Shown here one piece after another: positions 44,434 through 53,890 of a DNA stretch of 64,000 nucleotides. Location of the stretch: NCBI RefSeq assembly GCF_011405515.1, contig NZ_AP022671.1, positions 248,001-312,000 of the forward strand. The letters are read 5' to 3'. Positions within the stretch are counted from its first letter, which is position 1; every line of letters starts with the position of its first letter. The DNA is from Nitrospira sp. KM1. Lineage in GTDB: Bacteria > Nitrospirota > Nitrospiria > Nitrospirales > Nitrospiraceae. A program made the translations under genes and the position numbers. A model generated the notes under the pieces. It did not search any database. It was not told the DNA's origin and worked only from the letters and a program-made list of their open reading frames with translations.

Positions 44434-45156
44434 TCATCCGCCAAGGGTATCGAGCGATTCCTTTAAGCTGCGACGGATGCAGGTGAAGATGGGCGTGTCG
44501 CGAAGCGTATAGCGCGATCCCTCGGTTTCTCGCAAAGCCATCACGAGGTCCAAGAAATCTTCCGGTTTATCGCTCTCGAAGGCGACGACCCATTCTTGGT
44601 CGTCAAGCCCGAACGAGTAAGTCGTATTGAGTTTCACCGAAGGGAACCGGTGTCCGACCTCGATATGTTCATCCATCATTCCCTGGCGGGCTGCTTTGGT
44701 AAGCAGGAACCACTCCCGTGTTTTCAAGAACGGGTACACGAAAATGTATTTGCTTTTGCCGGGGACCACGGTCAAACGCTTGCTTTCCTGACCTTCATGC
44801 GAATGGTTGTCCACATAGATCGAACGCTTGGTCATGGACAGATAGGAATACGGCGTTGTGAGATACTTCCCCAGGCCTGAGGCGAAGATCTTCATGGTCA
44901 TTTCTTGGAACAACTCCAAGTCATAACTGATCCGCCACAGCATGATGTCGCAATCGCCCCGGATGCCCACGGCGGAGTAGGCGATGACGAGGACCTTTCC
45001 AGTGTAGTCTTCGACGGCGCGAATGAATTCCTGTTTTCCCCTTGTCCGTTCATCCTCGGGGAGCCTGCGCCAAGCTGGATCAATTTTATAGAATACGAAG
45101 TTGACGTACTGGCGTTTCGGCGGCTGCTGCGCCGGCTGTTGTTCGGGGCCTGCCAT
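44434..45156 (-). CDS. hemQ: HemQ-type coproheme decarboxylase (chlorite-dismutase superfamily)
   Basis: A 240-residue member of the chlorite dismutase fold. It carries the coproheme decarboxylase signature YPFLK (Tyr141, Lys145) and the proximal haem ligand His164 in MMDEH. At the place of the distal Arg of true chlorite dismutases (the motif VKRKLYHSTGLDD) it reads VKLNTTYSFGLDD, so Leu176 replaces Arg and chlorite dismutation is unlikely. HemQ turns coproheme III into haem b with H2O2 in the coproporphyrin-dependent pathway. GGAGGAA, 5 bases from the ATG, fixes the start. It has its own promoter (45209-45238) and terminator (44374-44413), so it is a single-gene unit. It would serve the many haem proteins encoded nearby. 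Confidence 0.85.
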   Translation of the reverse strand: MAGPEQQPAQQPPKRQYVNFVFYKIDPAWRRLPEDERTRGKQEFIRAVEDYTGKVLVIAYSAVGIRGDCDIMLWRISYDLELFQEMTMKIFASGLGKYLTTPYSYLSMTKRSIYVDNHSHEGQESKRLTVVPGKSKYIFVYPFLKTREWFLLTKAARQGMMDEHIEVGHRFPSVKLNTTYSFGLDDQEWVVAFESDKPEDFLDLVMALRETEGSRYTLRDTPIFTCIRRSLKESLDTLGG

Positions 45157-45208
45157 GGAATTTCCTCCGTGTAACGTCTTGATAATGCAGATTAAGTGAA
45201 GAATGCAG

Positions 45209-45238
45209 TTCTTAGCACTTCATGTTTTGCTTTGTCAA
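45209..45238 (-). promoter_or_regulatory. Sigma-70-type promoter of hemQ
   Basis: On the minus strand TTGACA (45233-45238) and TAAGAA (45209-45214) are separated by 18 bases. The predicted transcription start is near 45202, about 45 bases before the hemQ ATG. Confidence 0.5.
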
Positions 45239-45301
45239 CGGCTGGAGTCTCTCCTCAATGTCTCGTTGACAGAACATGGCCGATCTGATACTCGCGTCGG
45301 C

Positions 45302-45904
45302 ATGCGAGGCCGGCACGTACCGCAGATTTGGATCGGAGTGATCGCGGTGATGCTGGCCGCGTTCGCCATACCCGCAGCCGCCATCGAAATTCAACCTTCA
45401 TCGGATCAAATTCTCGCCGCCCTCCAATCGGGAAAAGAGGCGGCGCGGCAGCACAGTCCTCCGGATTCGTTCTACGTCAGGTTCGGTGCGATGGACGATC
45501 TTCATCCCAATGGATTTCTCATCACAAAACTCGGTGCGCTGTCGGTCATGGCCACGCATATGGCGCTTCGGGGAATGGAGCCAAGTGACCCTGACGTGAC
45601 TCAGGTTCTTGACGGAAAGACCATGTTGATCAGCGCCGTCATCTTTGGAGACGTGCCGACGTTCGCTGTCGACAGCTACATGGTGTTGGACCAAGAAGGA
45701 CATACGATCAAACCAGTCACCGTCCGCTTTGACGCGCAAGCCAATCGCAGCGCGGCATGGCCGGAGAGTCCGCGTTTCAAAGCCAAGGTCGTCGCTTCGT
45801 TCAACTATGCCGATTTCAATCCTTCGTCCGCCACGACGATCACCGTGTATCCTGCCAATGGGGGAGAGGCCGCCTTCCACGTCGACTTTTCCAAGATCAA
45901 TTAG
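45302..45904 (+). CDS. Exported protein of unknown function
   Basis: A 200-residue protein with a clear signal peptide (IWIGVIAVMLAAFAIPAAA, cut near AAA-IEI) and a beta-rich mature part with no known motif. ATG at 45302 was preferred because it puts the signal at the N-terminus; an upstream extension to 45203 gives an unlikely leader. It lies 15 bp before cinA and may be co-transcribed. Divergent from hemQ, 145 bp apart. Confidence 0.7.
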   Translation: MRGRHVPQIWIGVIAVMLAAFAIPAAAIEIQPSSDQILAALQSGKEAARQHSPPDSFYVRFGAMDDLHPNGFLITKLGALSVMATHMALRGMEPSDPDVTQVLDGKTMLISAVIFGDVPTFAVDSYMVLDQEGHTIKPVTVRFDAQANRSAAWPESPRFKAKVVASFNYADFNPSSATTITVYPANGGEAAFHVDFSKIN

Positions 45905-45919
45905 GACATCATTTCTTAC

Positions 45920-47215
45920 ATGGCCCAGAGGCGTCACGGTCCACAATCTTCCATCGTTGCGGAAACGATTGCCGTCGGGTCCGAATTGATCGTCGGGGGA
46001 CGATCCGACAGCAACTCCTGTTTCATAGTCGATCAACTCGGTCTTCTCGGCATCGAAGCGCGCTATAAAACGATCGTCGGCGACGATGAATCGGATATCG
46101 CAACCGAGTTGCGGAGTGCCGCGAAGCGGGCATGCATTATCGTGGTAACCGGCGGGCTGGGTCCGACCGTCGATGACCTCACCAGGGAAGCAGTCGCGAG
46201 GGCCACAGGCCGTAAGTTGGCCAGGCGGAAAGAAGCATTGGATGCCGTCAAGTCCAGGCTTGCCCTATGGGGGAGAGTTCCAAATGCCGGTCAACGGCGG
46301 CAGGGCCTTGTTCCAACCGGCGCGACCGTGATTGGAAATCCCGTAGGGTCGGCCCCGGGATTCTGGATGGTCTGGCATCGGGTGATCCTGTTTGTTTTGC
46401 CGGGCGTACCCCGCGAGATGGAAGCCATGATGAAGGAGGGAGTGGTTCCGGTCCTTCAGGCTTATCTGCAGCAACGGCGACGGGTATCACAGCCGTTGAG
46501 CCGCCAGGTGTTCCATATATATGGCCTGGCTGAATCCGAAGTAGATGAACGCCTTTCCGGGATTGTTCCCCATGGAGCGGCCATCGATCTAGGGCTCTTG
46601 GCTGCACCGTCCGGGGTTCTGGTTTCACTCACGACCAACGGCAAGAAAAACCTCTCCTCTTCAGAGTTGAACGGTTACGCCGATGAACTGCGTTTGAGGC
46701 TTAAAGATTGGATTTTTGCCGAAGGCGACCACACGATGGAAGAAGTGGTCGGTCGTGCCCTGACCGAATTGGACCTGACGGTTGCGGTCGCGGAATCCTG
46801 CACGGGCGGCCTCATCGGGCACCGGCTCACTCAAGTGCCGGGTTCCTCCTCGTATTTCGAGCGAGGAGTGATCTGCTATAGCAATAGAGCGAAAGTCGAG
46901 TTGCTAGGCGTGCCCGCGGATACCATTGAACAATTCGGGGCGGTCAGTTCTGAAGTCGCCGCCGCCATGGCGCAGGGAATCTGCGAGAGGAGTAGGGCCT
47001 CCCTCGGATTAAGCGTCACCGGAATCGCCGGTCCCGGCGGAGCCACCCCCAACAAGCCGGTCGGCCTGGTCTACATCGGTCTGTATGAGCAGAACGGCAA
47101 CTCTGTGACAAAGGAATACCGCTTTCACGGCGATCGATCCGTCATCAAGCAGCGGGCGTCACAAGCTGCGCTTGATATGCTGCGCCGATGGTGCAAGGAC
47201 AGAACCGTTGCATGA
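45920..47215 (+). CDS. cinA: CinA family nicotinamide-nucleotide amidase / ADP-ribose pyrophosphatase
   Basis: A 431-residue two-domain CinA. The N-terminal MoCF-like half contains TIAVGSELIVG, VTGGLGPTVDDLTREAVA and VLPGVPREMEAMM. The C-terminal amidase half contains the motif VAESCTGGLIGHRLTQVPGSS..FERGVICYSN and SVTGIAGPGG. Known role: repair of pyridine nucleotides and deamidation of NMN. Its stop codon overlaps the ATG of thpR (ATGA), and recA follows 2.4 kb on; cinA-thpR-recA neighbourhoods are common in bacteria. Confidence 0.92.
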   Translation: MAQRRHGPQSSIVAETIAVGSELIVGGRSDSNSCFIVDQLGLLGIEARYKTIVGDDESDIATELRSAAKRACIIVVTGGLGPTVDDLTREAVARATGRKLARRKEALDAVKSRLALWGRVPNAGQRRQGLVPTGATVIGNPVGSAPGFWMVWHRVILFVLPGVPREMEAMMKEGVVPVLQAYLQQRRRVSQPLSRQVFHIYGLAESEVDERLSGIVPHGAAIDLGLLAAPSGVLVSLTTNGKKNLSSSELNGYADELRLRLKDWIFAEGDHTMEEVVGRALTELDLTVAVAESCTGGLIGHRLTQVPGSSSYFERGVICYSNRAKVELLGVPADTIEQFGAVSSEVAAAMAQGICERSRASLGLSVTGIAGPGGATPNKPVGLVYIGLYEQNGNSVTKEYRFHGDRSVIKQRASQAALDMLRRWCKDRTVA

Positions 47216-47817
47216 TACGGGCGTTCGTTGCCTTTGAACCGGATGAAGCCACCCGCCGTTCGCTTGCCGGACTGCAACAGGAACTCAAGAGACTGGTCGA
47301 ACGGGCCTGCGTGAGAAACGTCGGGATTTCCTGGACCCGCCCTTCTTCCATTCACCTCACCGTGAAATTTCTCGGCGATATCAATGAAGGACAAGTCCCG
47401 CTTTTGCAGCGAAGAATCACGGACGCCATTGCTCATCATCCGCCGTTTCATATTCCGCTCGAGCGGCTGGGAGCATTTCCTCGAATCGAGCAGCCCCGTG
47501 TGCTGTGGGCCGGTCCGGCGGACCAATGGGAGCGAGGGGACGATGCCATGAACCTCTTGTCGCTGCATCGCGCCGTCGAATCATGCTGCCAAGCGCTCGG
47601 ATTCGTCTCTGACCCCCGCATGTTGAAACCACACCTTACGCTGGCAAGGATCAAAGAGGGTGGGCGAATGGTGGGGCAAATCCTTGCCGGAAGCGGAATC
47701 ATCGATCGGATAATTGAAGGCGCGACTCTGCCGGTAGAAGCCATCGTCTTGCTGAAGAGTGAATTGAACCCGACGGGTTCGGTCTACACGAAGCTGTGGG
47801 ATTTACGGTTAAGGTGA
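47212..47817 (+). CDS. thpR: ThpR, RNA 2',3'-cyclic phosphodiesterase (LigT family)
   Basis: A 201-residue 2H phosphoesterase with both HxT motifs: His48-Leu-Thr50 in HLTVKFLG and His141-Leu-Thr143 in HLTLARIK. The family hydrolyses 2',3'-cyclic phosphate on RNA ends. The ATG at 47212 overlaps the cinA stop codon, and AAGGA lies upstream; an upstream Met at 47188 is inside cinA and not needed. Confidence 0.9.
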   Translation: MIRAFVAFEPDEATRRSLAGLQQELKRLVERACVRNVGISWTRPSSIHLTVKFLGDINEGQVPLLQRRITDAIAHHPPFHIPLERLGAFPRIEQPRVLWAGPADQWERGDDAMNLLSLHRAVESCCQALGFVSDPRMLKPHLTLARIKEGGRMVGQILAGSGIIDRIIEGATLPVEAIVLLKSELNPTGSVYTKLWDLRLR

Positions 47818-47830
47818 GTAATGCCGATTG

Positions 47831-48940
47831 TCAGGATTGAGGAGGCTGCTCACGCATGGTGGTGCAGAACAATTGGGTCAGCTCCGGGTCGAAGCATGTA
47901 GCGGCTTGTTTCTCGATACAGTCGATGGCTTCGCTCATCGAGAGCCTGGTGCCTCCTCCTGGTTTTTCCGCCGTCAGATCGTCGAACGTCTGGGCCAAAG
48001 AGACAATCCGAGCCAGCAGAGGGATACGGGAACCCTCCAAGCCGAAAGGATGTCCTGTCCCGTCCCATCGCTCATGATGCAATGCGATGATCTGCACCGC
48101 ATCGGCAGGCAATCCTAGCGCCCGTCCGATCCGTGCCCCCATGTCGGTGCGGTGGCGGGTATCATGGTCATCCAACCCAAAGGCGGTCCCGTCTGCCGGG
48201 GCGATGAGATCGAGGTCATGTGCGAGGGCTCCGAGGGAAAGCAAATGTTGTTCCGCCAACGACAATTCAAGTCTATTTCCGACCAGAGTGGCATAAAAGC
48301 TCACCCGGTTCCCGTGATTGACGAGATGCCGATCCTTTGCCTCGAGGAGATCGGAAACCAGGTGGATCAAAGGCGAAGGATCATGCCCATGGGCCGGCGG
48401 CAGCATGCCTTGTTTGAGAAGTGCGGTATACCGGGCGGCGAGAGCTTGCCATGCCGCGGTGCAGGCTGGTTCAGGACCCCAGAGAACGTCGTTGTCAGTG
48501 AGCGCGGCGCGCAGTACGTCAAGCCGCTGCTTTTTTCGCGACGTCTGCAGGCTGATGGTCAACAATTCGGACGCGTTAAACGGTTTGAGAAGAAAGCCGG
48601 CAGCACCGTGCCGGATGCAGTCCATGGCCGACGTCAAGGTGCCGTAGGCGGTCACCATGATCACTTCGATCGTTGCGTGGGTGCGCTTGATTTCGTCCAG
48701 CAGATCGGCTCCGTTCCGGTCTGGAAGTCGAAGATCGAGCGTGACGAGATCGACGCCGTGATCGTGCAGCACGGCCAAGGCTTTGGTCGCATTCTCAGCG
48801 GTAAGAATATTGAAATCCTGCCGGAGGATTTGTGTGAGCGCGGCGCGTGGCGCCGCCTCATCGTCCACGATGAGAACCGTCGGTTTGGCATCGGAAGGGA
48901 TGTCGAGCGCTGAACCCATATTTCTCACGTGTAAGCCCAT
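47831..48940 (-). CDS. Response regulator with degenerate HD-GYP output domain
   Basis: A 369-residue regulator: receiver domain (about 20-140) with VLIVDDEAAPR and the phospho-Asp in VTLDLRLPD, and KPF near its end. A linker is followed by an HD-GYP-like domain (about 190-355). The HD pair is in LAHDLDLI and HHERWDGTGHP is kept, but GYP reads GHP and the late metal-binding VAD motif reads LAQ. Cyclic-di-GMP phosphodiesterase activity is therefore uncertain. Start at 48940 or Met8 (48919). No sensor kinase is adjacent. It faces thpR, 13 bp apart. Confidence 0.82.
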   Translation of the reverse strand: MGLHVRNMGSALDIPSDAKPTVLIVDDEAAPRAALTQILRQDFNILTAENATKALAVLHDHGVDLVTLDLRLPDRNGADLLDEIKRTHATIEVIMVTAYGTLTSAMDCIRHGAAGFLLKPFNASELLTISLQTSRKKQRLDVLRAALTDNDVLWGPEPACTAAWQALAARYTALLKQGMLPPAHGHDPSPLIHLVSDLLEAKDRHLVNHGNRVSFYATLVGNRLELSLAEQHLLSLGALAHDLDLIAPADGTAFGLDDHDTRHRTDMGARIGRALGLPADAVQIIALHHERWDGTGHPFGLEGSRIPLLARIVSLAQTFDDLTAEKPGGGTRLSMSEAIDCIEKQAATCFDPELTQLFCTTMREQPPQS

Positions 48941-49125
48941 ACCCGTATTTCGTCAAGGAAACCGCAATACCTTGCCTGGCTGATTTATTGAAATATGGTG
49001 ACAGGTCGAATGGCGTTTTTTAGGAACCCTACCATTGGTACGAGATCAATTTCTATTCGCTATGGCACTGACGAACGCACATTCGCATCTTGACCTGCAA
49101 ACGATCGGCAGATACAGTGTCTCAC

Positions 49126-49515
49126 ATGCTTCCAGGTATTACGCTCTGTCTGGCAGTGGTCTTGTCGGCTGCAACAGCGGCGGCCGGTGAACGCGACCGA
49201 TTCGACCCTGGCCAGCCATTCAAGCAATTATTTGATCGCCATCTCCTGGAGTCGTTCGTTGAGCAGGCTCAGGATATCCTTCTGGACCATTTCGAACTTT
49301 CCGGAAGTCTTGATGGAGAGGGAGGGCAAGGCGATCACCCTCGCTCCTTTCAGTTCAAATTCTATCCTGAAGGCAAATCAAAGTCGGATCGACATATTTC
49401 GGCAGAAGGGCGGCTGGGTCCATCAGACAATTTAAAGCGACAGGAATTTCATTTCGACTTTACCTTTCCTCGGTCTTCACCTGAGCCGGCTCCGTTACCA
49501 GATAACGTTCTCTAG
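49126..49515 (+). CDS. Small exported protein, unknown
   Basis: A 129-residue protein with a signal peptide (LPGITLCLAVVLSAATAAAG) and a charged mature part rich in Asp, Phe and Pro, ending EPAPLPDNVL. No domain recognised. ATG at 49126 was chosen because an upstream TTG at 49090 gives a polar leader. It lies 142 bp before recA and is separated from it by a likely promoter. Confidence 0.6.
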   Translation: MLPGITLCLAVVLSAATAAAGERDRFDPGQPFKQLFDRHLLESFVEQAQDILLDHFELSGSLDGEGGQGDHPRSFQFKFYPEGKSKSDRHISAEGRLGPSDNLKRQEFHFDFTFPRSSPEPAPLPDNVL

Positions 49516-49657
49516 GCACTCGTTAATTCACAAAATGCTTTCATAAGCGGTGTTCCGTTCTCTTGCGCCGCTCGCATTTCCATAATCCGTGCTAGGCATC
49601 CTTCCCCAAATTTCGGTATAATCCGCCCCTCTCAATCCGATCAGGAGGACTGCTCTC

Positions 49658-50746
49658 ATGGCCGAAAAAGAAGACAGGAAGCGTGCGCTGGATCTGGCCC
49701 TGTCCCAGATTGAAAAGCAATACGGGAAGGGCGCCATCATGAAGCTCGGTGATGCCGAGGCGCCTGCCGACATCCCTGCTATCTCGACCGGGTCGCTCGG
49801 TCTGGATATTGCCCTTGGGGTAGGAGGATTCCCCCGCGGACGGGTCATCGAAGTTTTCGGCCCTGAAGCGTCGGGCAAGACCACGCTCACCCTCCATGCC
49901 ATCGCCGAAGTGCAGAAAACAGGAGGAGTGGCCGCGTTCATCGATGCCGAACATGCGCTTGACCTGAACTACGCCAGAAAACTCGGTGTCCAGGCCGATG
50001 ACTTGCTGGTTTCGCAGCCGGATACGGGCGAACAGGCATTGGAGATAGCCGAGACGCTGGTCCGGAGCGGGGCGATCGATCTGATCGTCGTGGATTCAGT
50101 CGCCGCATTGACCCCACGCGCGGAGATCGAGGGTGAAATGGGGGATGCCCATATGGGCTTGCAGGCGCGATTGATGTCGCAGGCGCTTCGCAAGCTGACC
50201 GGCGCCATTTCCAAATCCCAGACGACCGTGATCTTCATCAACCAAATACGCATGAAGCTCGGCGTGATGTTCGGCAACCCGGAAACGACGACCGGTGGCA
50301 ATGCCTTGAAATTCTATTCATCGGTCCGGTTGGACATCCGACGGATTGAATCAATTAAAGAGGGCCAGGAGGTCGTGGGCAGCCGCGTACGCGTCAAAGT
50401 CGTTAAAAACAAAATGGCTCCTCCATTCAAACAGGCAGAATTCGATATCCTGTTTGCTCAGGGCATCTCGAAATCCGGTGAATTGGTGGACTTGGGAGTG
50501 GATAAAAAGGTTCTCGAAAAATCAGGAGCCTGGTACTCCTACCGAGCTGAGCGTCTGGGCCAGGGCCGCGACGCGGTGCGCGATTTTCTGCTGGCCAATC
50601 AGCCCCTCGCCCGTGAAATCGAAGGGAAAATTCGCGAGCTAGCCGGCCTCAAGGGCCGAGCCCAGGAGAAAACGGCACCCGTCAAGGAGGAGAAGCGGGC
50701 TGAAGACAAGCGGGAAGATCGCAAAGCCCATAAGGTGGGGGCCTAG
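49658..50746 (+). CDS. recA: RecA recombinase
   Basis: A 362-residue RecA with Walker A GPEASGKT (68-75), Walker [11 protein letters not shown], and DNA-binding loops L1 ([22 protein letters not shown], partial) and L2 ([22 protein letters not shown], partial). The C-terminal tail is long and charged. AGGAGG precedes the ATG. A TATAAT at 49617-49622 is a likely -10, though no good -35 is seen, and no clear LexA box was found. It leads the run recA-recX-alaS-ruvX-mltG. Confidence 0.97.
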   Translation: MAEKEDRKRALDLALSQIEKQYGKGAIMKLGDAEAPADIPAISTGSLGLDIALGVGGFPRGRVIEVFGPEASGKTTLTLHAIAEVQKTGGVAAFIDAEHALDLNYARKLGVQADDLLVSQPDTGEQALEIAETLVRSGAIDLIVVDSVAALTPRAEIEGEMGDAHMGLQARLMSQALRKLTGAISKSQTTVIFINQIRMKLGVMFGNPETTTGGNALKFYSSVRLDIRRIESIKEGQEVVGSRVRVKVVKNKMAPPFKQAEFDILFAQGISKSGELVDLGVDKKVLEKSGAWYSYRAERLGQGRDAVRDFLLANQPLAREIEGKIRELAGLKGRAQEKTAPVKEEKRAEDKREDRKAHKVGA

Positions 50747-50764
50747 GGTCCCAACAACCGAGGA

Positions 50765-51247
50765 ATGACAGGATGCACGGGGATGCTTCCGCTCCAGCCT
50801 GAGCGATGGCTCCAATCCGCAGTGCGATATCTGGCACGATTCGATCGAACGACCGCTCAGCTCGAACGGTTCTTGCGCAATAAAGGTGCTTCTCCTTCTC
50901 AGGCCAAGCAGACCGTCGAACGCCTGGTCGAACTCAAATATGTCGACGACCTGGCCTATGCTGAACGCTGGATCGAGAACCGGCTGAACCGAAAACCCGT
51001 TGGAAGAGCGCGCTTGAAGGCAGAGCTCTTGGCTCGAAGCGTACCGGAATCGCCAGCCGCGCGCGCCATCCAGAACGTCCTTGACGGGATCGATGAGGAG
51101 ACGCTCGCGCGGCAAGCCTTGCGCGCGCGAAGCCGGCGCGGCGCCAGTGTCTCTCCGCAGCGCGTTCCGCAACTCCTACGTCAGTGGGGTTTCGAAGACG
51201 AGACGATCGAACGTATTATGGGAGAGTATACTGAGCCTGAAGGATGA
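50765..51247 (+). CDS. recX: RecX, regulator of RecA
   Basis: A 160-residue helical protein with the three-helix repeats of RecX: YLARFDRTTAQLERFLRNKG, VERLVELKYVDDLAYAERWI and the repeat starting LLRQWGFEDETIERIM. RecX binds and modulates RecA filaments. It lies 18 bp after recA and overlaps the start region of alaS. The start is either 50765 or the Met at 50783; both have imperfect ribosome sites. Confidence 0.88.
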   Translation: MTGCTGMLPLQPERWLQSAVRYLARFDRTTAQLERFLRNKGASPSQAKQTVERLVELKYVDDLAYAERWIENRLNRKPVGRARLKAELLARSVPESPAARAIQNVLDGIDEETLARQALRARSRRGASVSPQRVPQLLRQWGFEDETIERIMGEYTEPEG

Positions 51248-51252
51248 TACCA

Positions 51253-53886
51253 ATGAAGAACGGGGCACATGATCTACGCCAGGATTTTCTAAGGTACTTT
51301 GAAGCGCAAGGACACCGTGCGGTGACGAGTTCCGCACTCATTCCGCAAGCCGATCCTACGCTCCTCTTTACGAACGCGGGGATGAATCAGTTTAAACGCG
51401 TGTTCCTAGGAGAAGAAACTCGGCCTTATAAGAGGGCCGTGACAGTTCAAAAGTGTCTGCGGGCCGGTGGCAAGCACAATGACCTGGAAAACGTCGGGTA
51501 CACCCGCCGACACCATACCTTCTTTGAGATGCTCGGAAATTTTTCGTTCGGCGATTATTTCAAGGAAGACGCGATTCGGTTCGGGTGGGAATTCCTGACC
51601 CAGACCGTAGGTCTGGATCGGTCGCGGCTCTGGATTACCATCTTCCGCGAGGACGCTGAGGCAGGCCGGATATGGCAAAAGATCGGCGTCGCTCCGTCCC
51701 GCATCGTCCGTTGCGATGAAAAGGATAACTTCTGGCAAATGGCTGATACCGGTCCCTGTGGCCCCTGCTCAGAGATTCATTTTGATCAGGGACCTTCCGT
51801 GCCAGGTGATGATACCCCCAATGGAGAAGGCGACCGGGTCATCGAGATCTGGAACCTCGTGTTTATGCAGTTCAACCGGGATGCATCCGGGACATTGCAC
51901 CCGCTTCCTGAGCCGAGCATCGATACCGGCATGGGCCTCGAGCGCCTGGCCGCCGTCGCGCAAGGCGTCTACAGCAACTACGACAGCGATTTGTTCACGC
52001 CGCTTCTTGCCGCCATCGGACGTCGTGCACATACGACATATGGGAAGACCGAGGAACATGACCGATCGATGAGGGTCATCGCCGACCATCTTCGCGCTAT
52101 CACATTTTTGATGACGGACGGTGTCCTTCCTTCGAACGAGGGCCGCGGCTATGTTCTCCGCCGGATTCTTCGCCGCGCCGCGCGACACGGCAGGCTGCTG
52201 GGCATTGTGGAGCCGTTTCTGCACGAATTGACCCCGACCGTCGTGGAACAAATGGGTACCGCCTATCCGGAAATCAGGGCTGCCGCGGACACGGTCACGG
52301 AGGCGACGCGCGGGGAAGAGGAGCGGTTCATCGCCACGCTCGATCAGGGTCTTCCGATCTTGAATGACATGATTTCGAAGGCCCGAGCGGCCGGCCGGCC
52401 GGTGCTTACCGGACCTGATGTGTTCAAGCTGTATGACACGTACGGCTTTCCAATCGACCTGATGAGCGAAGCCTGTCGCGAGCAGGGCATGACGTTGGAC
52501 GAACGGGGATTCGATCAGGCGATCGAGGAACAGCGGAATCGGGCCAGAAAGACCAGTGGGTTCGAGCAAGAGATTACGAGGCCCGTGGTCGCCGATGTGG
52601 CCGGACGGTTCGGCTCGACGAAGTTCATTGGATACGATCGGTTGGAGTCCGAGGGTGTGTTGCAGGCTATCCTCAAAGGCGACACAATCGTGAAGGAAGC
52701 CATTGCGGGCGATGAAGTTGAAGTGGTGCTCGACGTCACCCCTTTCTATGCGGAAGGGGGAGGCCAGGTCGGCGATCAGGGTACCCTGACCGGTTCGGAA
52801 GGTCGGATCGAAATCAAAGAGACCACACGACCGATTCCTACGCTGATTCTTCACAAAGGCACCGTCACCGCAGGGCGTATTCGCAAGGGCGAGCCCTTAC
52901 GGATGGCGGTCAATCATTCGACAAGACAGGATGCGGCCAGAAACCACACCGCCACGCATCTGGTCCATGCGGCGCTGCGCGATCTCCTCGGTCCTCATGT
53001 CAAACAGTATGGCTCGCTGGTGGCACCGAACCGCCTCCGATTCGACTTCGCACATTTCAGGCCCTTGTCCTCACGGGATATCGACGACATCGAATCCACC
53101 GTCAACGGCGAGATCCGCAAAAACGAATCGGTTCGTACGGAAGTCATGAATATTCAGGAAGCGGTGGCGAATGGAGCCCTCGCATTCTTTGGCGATAAGT
53201 ACGGTGAACAGGTCCGGGTCGTCACGGTGGAATCCTTTAGCAAGGAACTCTGCGGAGGCACACACTGCCGGCATACCGGTGAAATCGGATTGTTCCGAAT
53301 CGTCTCCGAGACCGGTGTGGCGGCAGGCGTGCGCCGCCTCGAAGCGCAGACCGGCAGCGGAGCCGTCGCGCTGATGAAGAAGCTGGAAGCCGATGTCCGC
53401 GAGCTGTCCGATCTGCTGAAGGTCGGCCCCTCCGAGCTCGTTGCCAAAACGCGCAAGGTGATGACTCAGCTCAAGGACAAAGAGCGTGAATTGGAAGAAC
53501 TGAAACTGAAGATGGCGAGTGGATCCCCCGATCACTCGTCCGTGAAGACCGTAGCCGGCGTGCAAGTTCATGTGCAGCGCACGGATGGCCTGGATATGAA
53601 CGGCATGCGGGCATTGGCCGACCGGCTTCGGGACAAACTGAAGAGCGGGGTTGTGGCGCTGGGAGGAGCGACTGAGGACGGAAAAGTTTCGCTGCTGGTC
53701 GTCGTCACGAAAGATTTGATTGCCGCGATCAAAGCCGGAGATCTCATCAAAGCCATGGCTGCCGAGGTTGGCGGTACGGGCGGCGGGCGGCCGGAAATGG
53801 CCCAGGCCGGCGGTAAGGATCCCTCGAAGCTGGACGCGGCGTTGGGTAAAGTCTTTGAGCTGGTCGAAACCATTCGGCGAGGGTAA
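51253..53886 (+). CDS. alaS: Alanyl-tRNA synthetase
   Basis: An 877-residue AlaS with all parts. Catalytic core: LRQDFLRYFEAQGH, KCLRAGGKHNDLENVG, HTFFEMLGNFSFGDYFK and GMGLERLA. Editing domain: HTATHLVHAALR and CGGTHCRHTGEIG with the zinc-binding Cys/His. C-Ala domain at the end, with the GGRPEMAQAGG motif. ATG at 51253 was chosen over 51244 because AAGGA then has a normal 8-base spacing. It lies at the end of recX, as in many genomes. Confidence 0.96.
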   Translation: MKNGAHDLRQDFLRYFEAQGHRAVTSSALIPQADPTLLFTNAGMNQFKRVFLGEETRPYKRAVTVQKCLRAGGKHNDLENVGYTRRHHTFFEMLGNFSFGDYFKEDAIRFGWEFLTQTVGLDRSRLWITIFREDAEAGRIWQKIGVAPSRIVRCDEKDNFWQMADTGPCGPCSEIHFDQGPSVPGDDTPNGEGDRVIEIWNLVFMQFNRDASGTLHPLPEPSIDTGMGLERLAAVAQGVYSNYDSDLFTPLLAAIGRRAHTTYGKTEEHDRSMRVIADHLRAITFLMTDGVLPSNEGRGYVLRRILRRAARHGRLLGIVEPFLHELTPTVVEQMGTAYPEIRAAADTVTEATRGEEERFIATLDQGLPILNDMISKARAAGRPVLTGPDVFKLYDTYGFPIDLMSEACREQGMTLDERGFDQAIEEQRNRARKTSGFEQEITRPVVADVAGRFGSTKFIGYDRLESEGVLQAILKGDTIVKEAIAGDEVEVVLDVTPFYAEGGGQVGDQGTLTGSEGRIEIKETTRPIPTLILHKGTVTAGRIRKGEPLRMAVNHSTRQDAARNHTATHLVHAALRDLLGPHVKQYGSLVAPNRLRFDFAHFRPLSSRDIDDIESTVNGEIRKNESVRTEVMNIQEAVANGALAFFGDKYGEQVRVVTVESFSKELCGGTHCRHTGEIGLFRIVSETGVAAGVRRLEAQTGSGAVALMKKLEADVRELSDLLKVGPSELVAKTRKVMTQLKDKERELEELKLKMASGSPDHSSVKTVAGVQVHVQRTDGLDMNGMRALADRLRDKLKSGVVALGGATEDGKVSLLVVVTKDLIAAIKAGDLIKAMAAEVGGTGGGRPEMAQAGGKDPSKLDAALGKVFELVETIRRG

Positions 53887-53890
53887 ACTG

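Noticed and set aside
44434-45156. Chlorite dismutase (cld)
   Set aside because: The distal Arg position of true chlorite dismutases is Leu here and the HemQ catalytic Tyr motif is present, so HemQ is the better call.
49516-49657. LexA box in front of recA
   Set aside because: No CTG-N10-CAG or GAAC-N4-GTTC type palindrome was found between the upstream gene and recA.
53720-53890. N-terminal extension of ruvX into alaS
   Set aside because: The family starts just before the LALDYGTKRVG motif, and an ATG 4 bp after the alaS stop codon fits.
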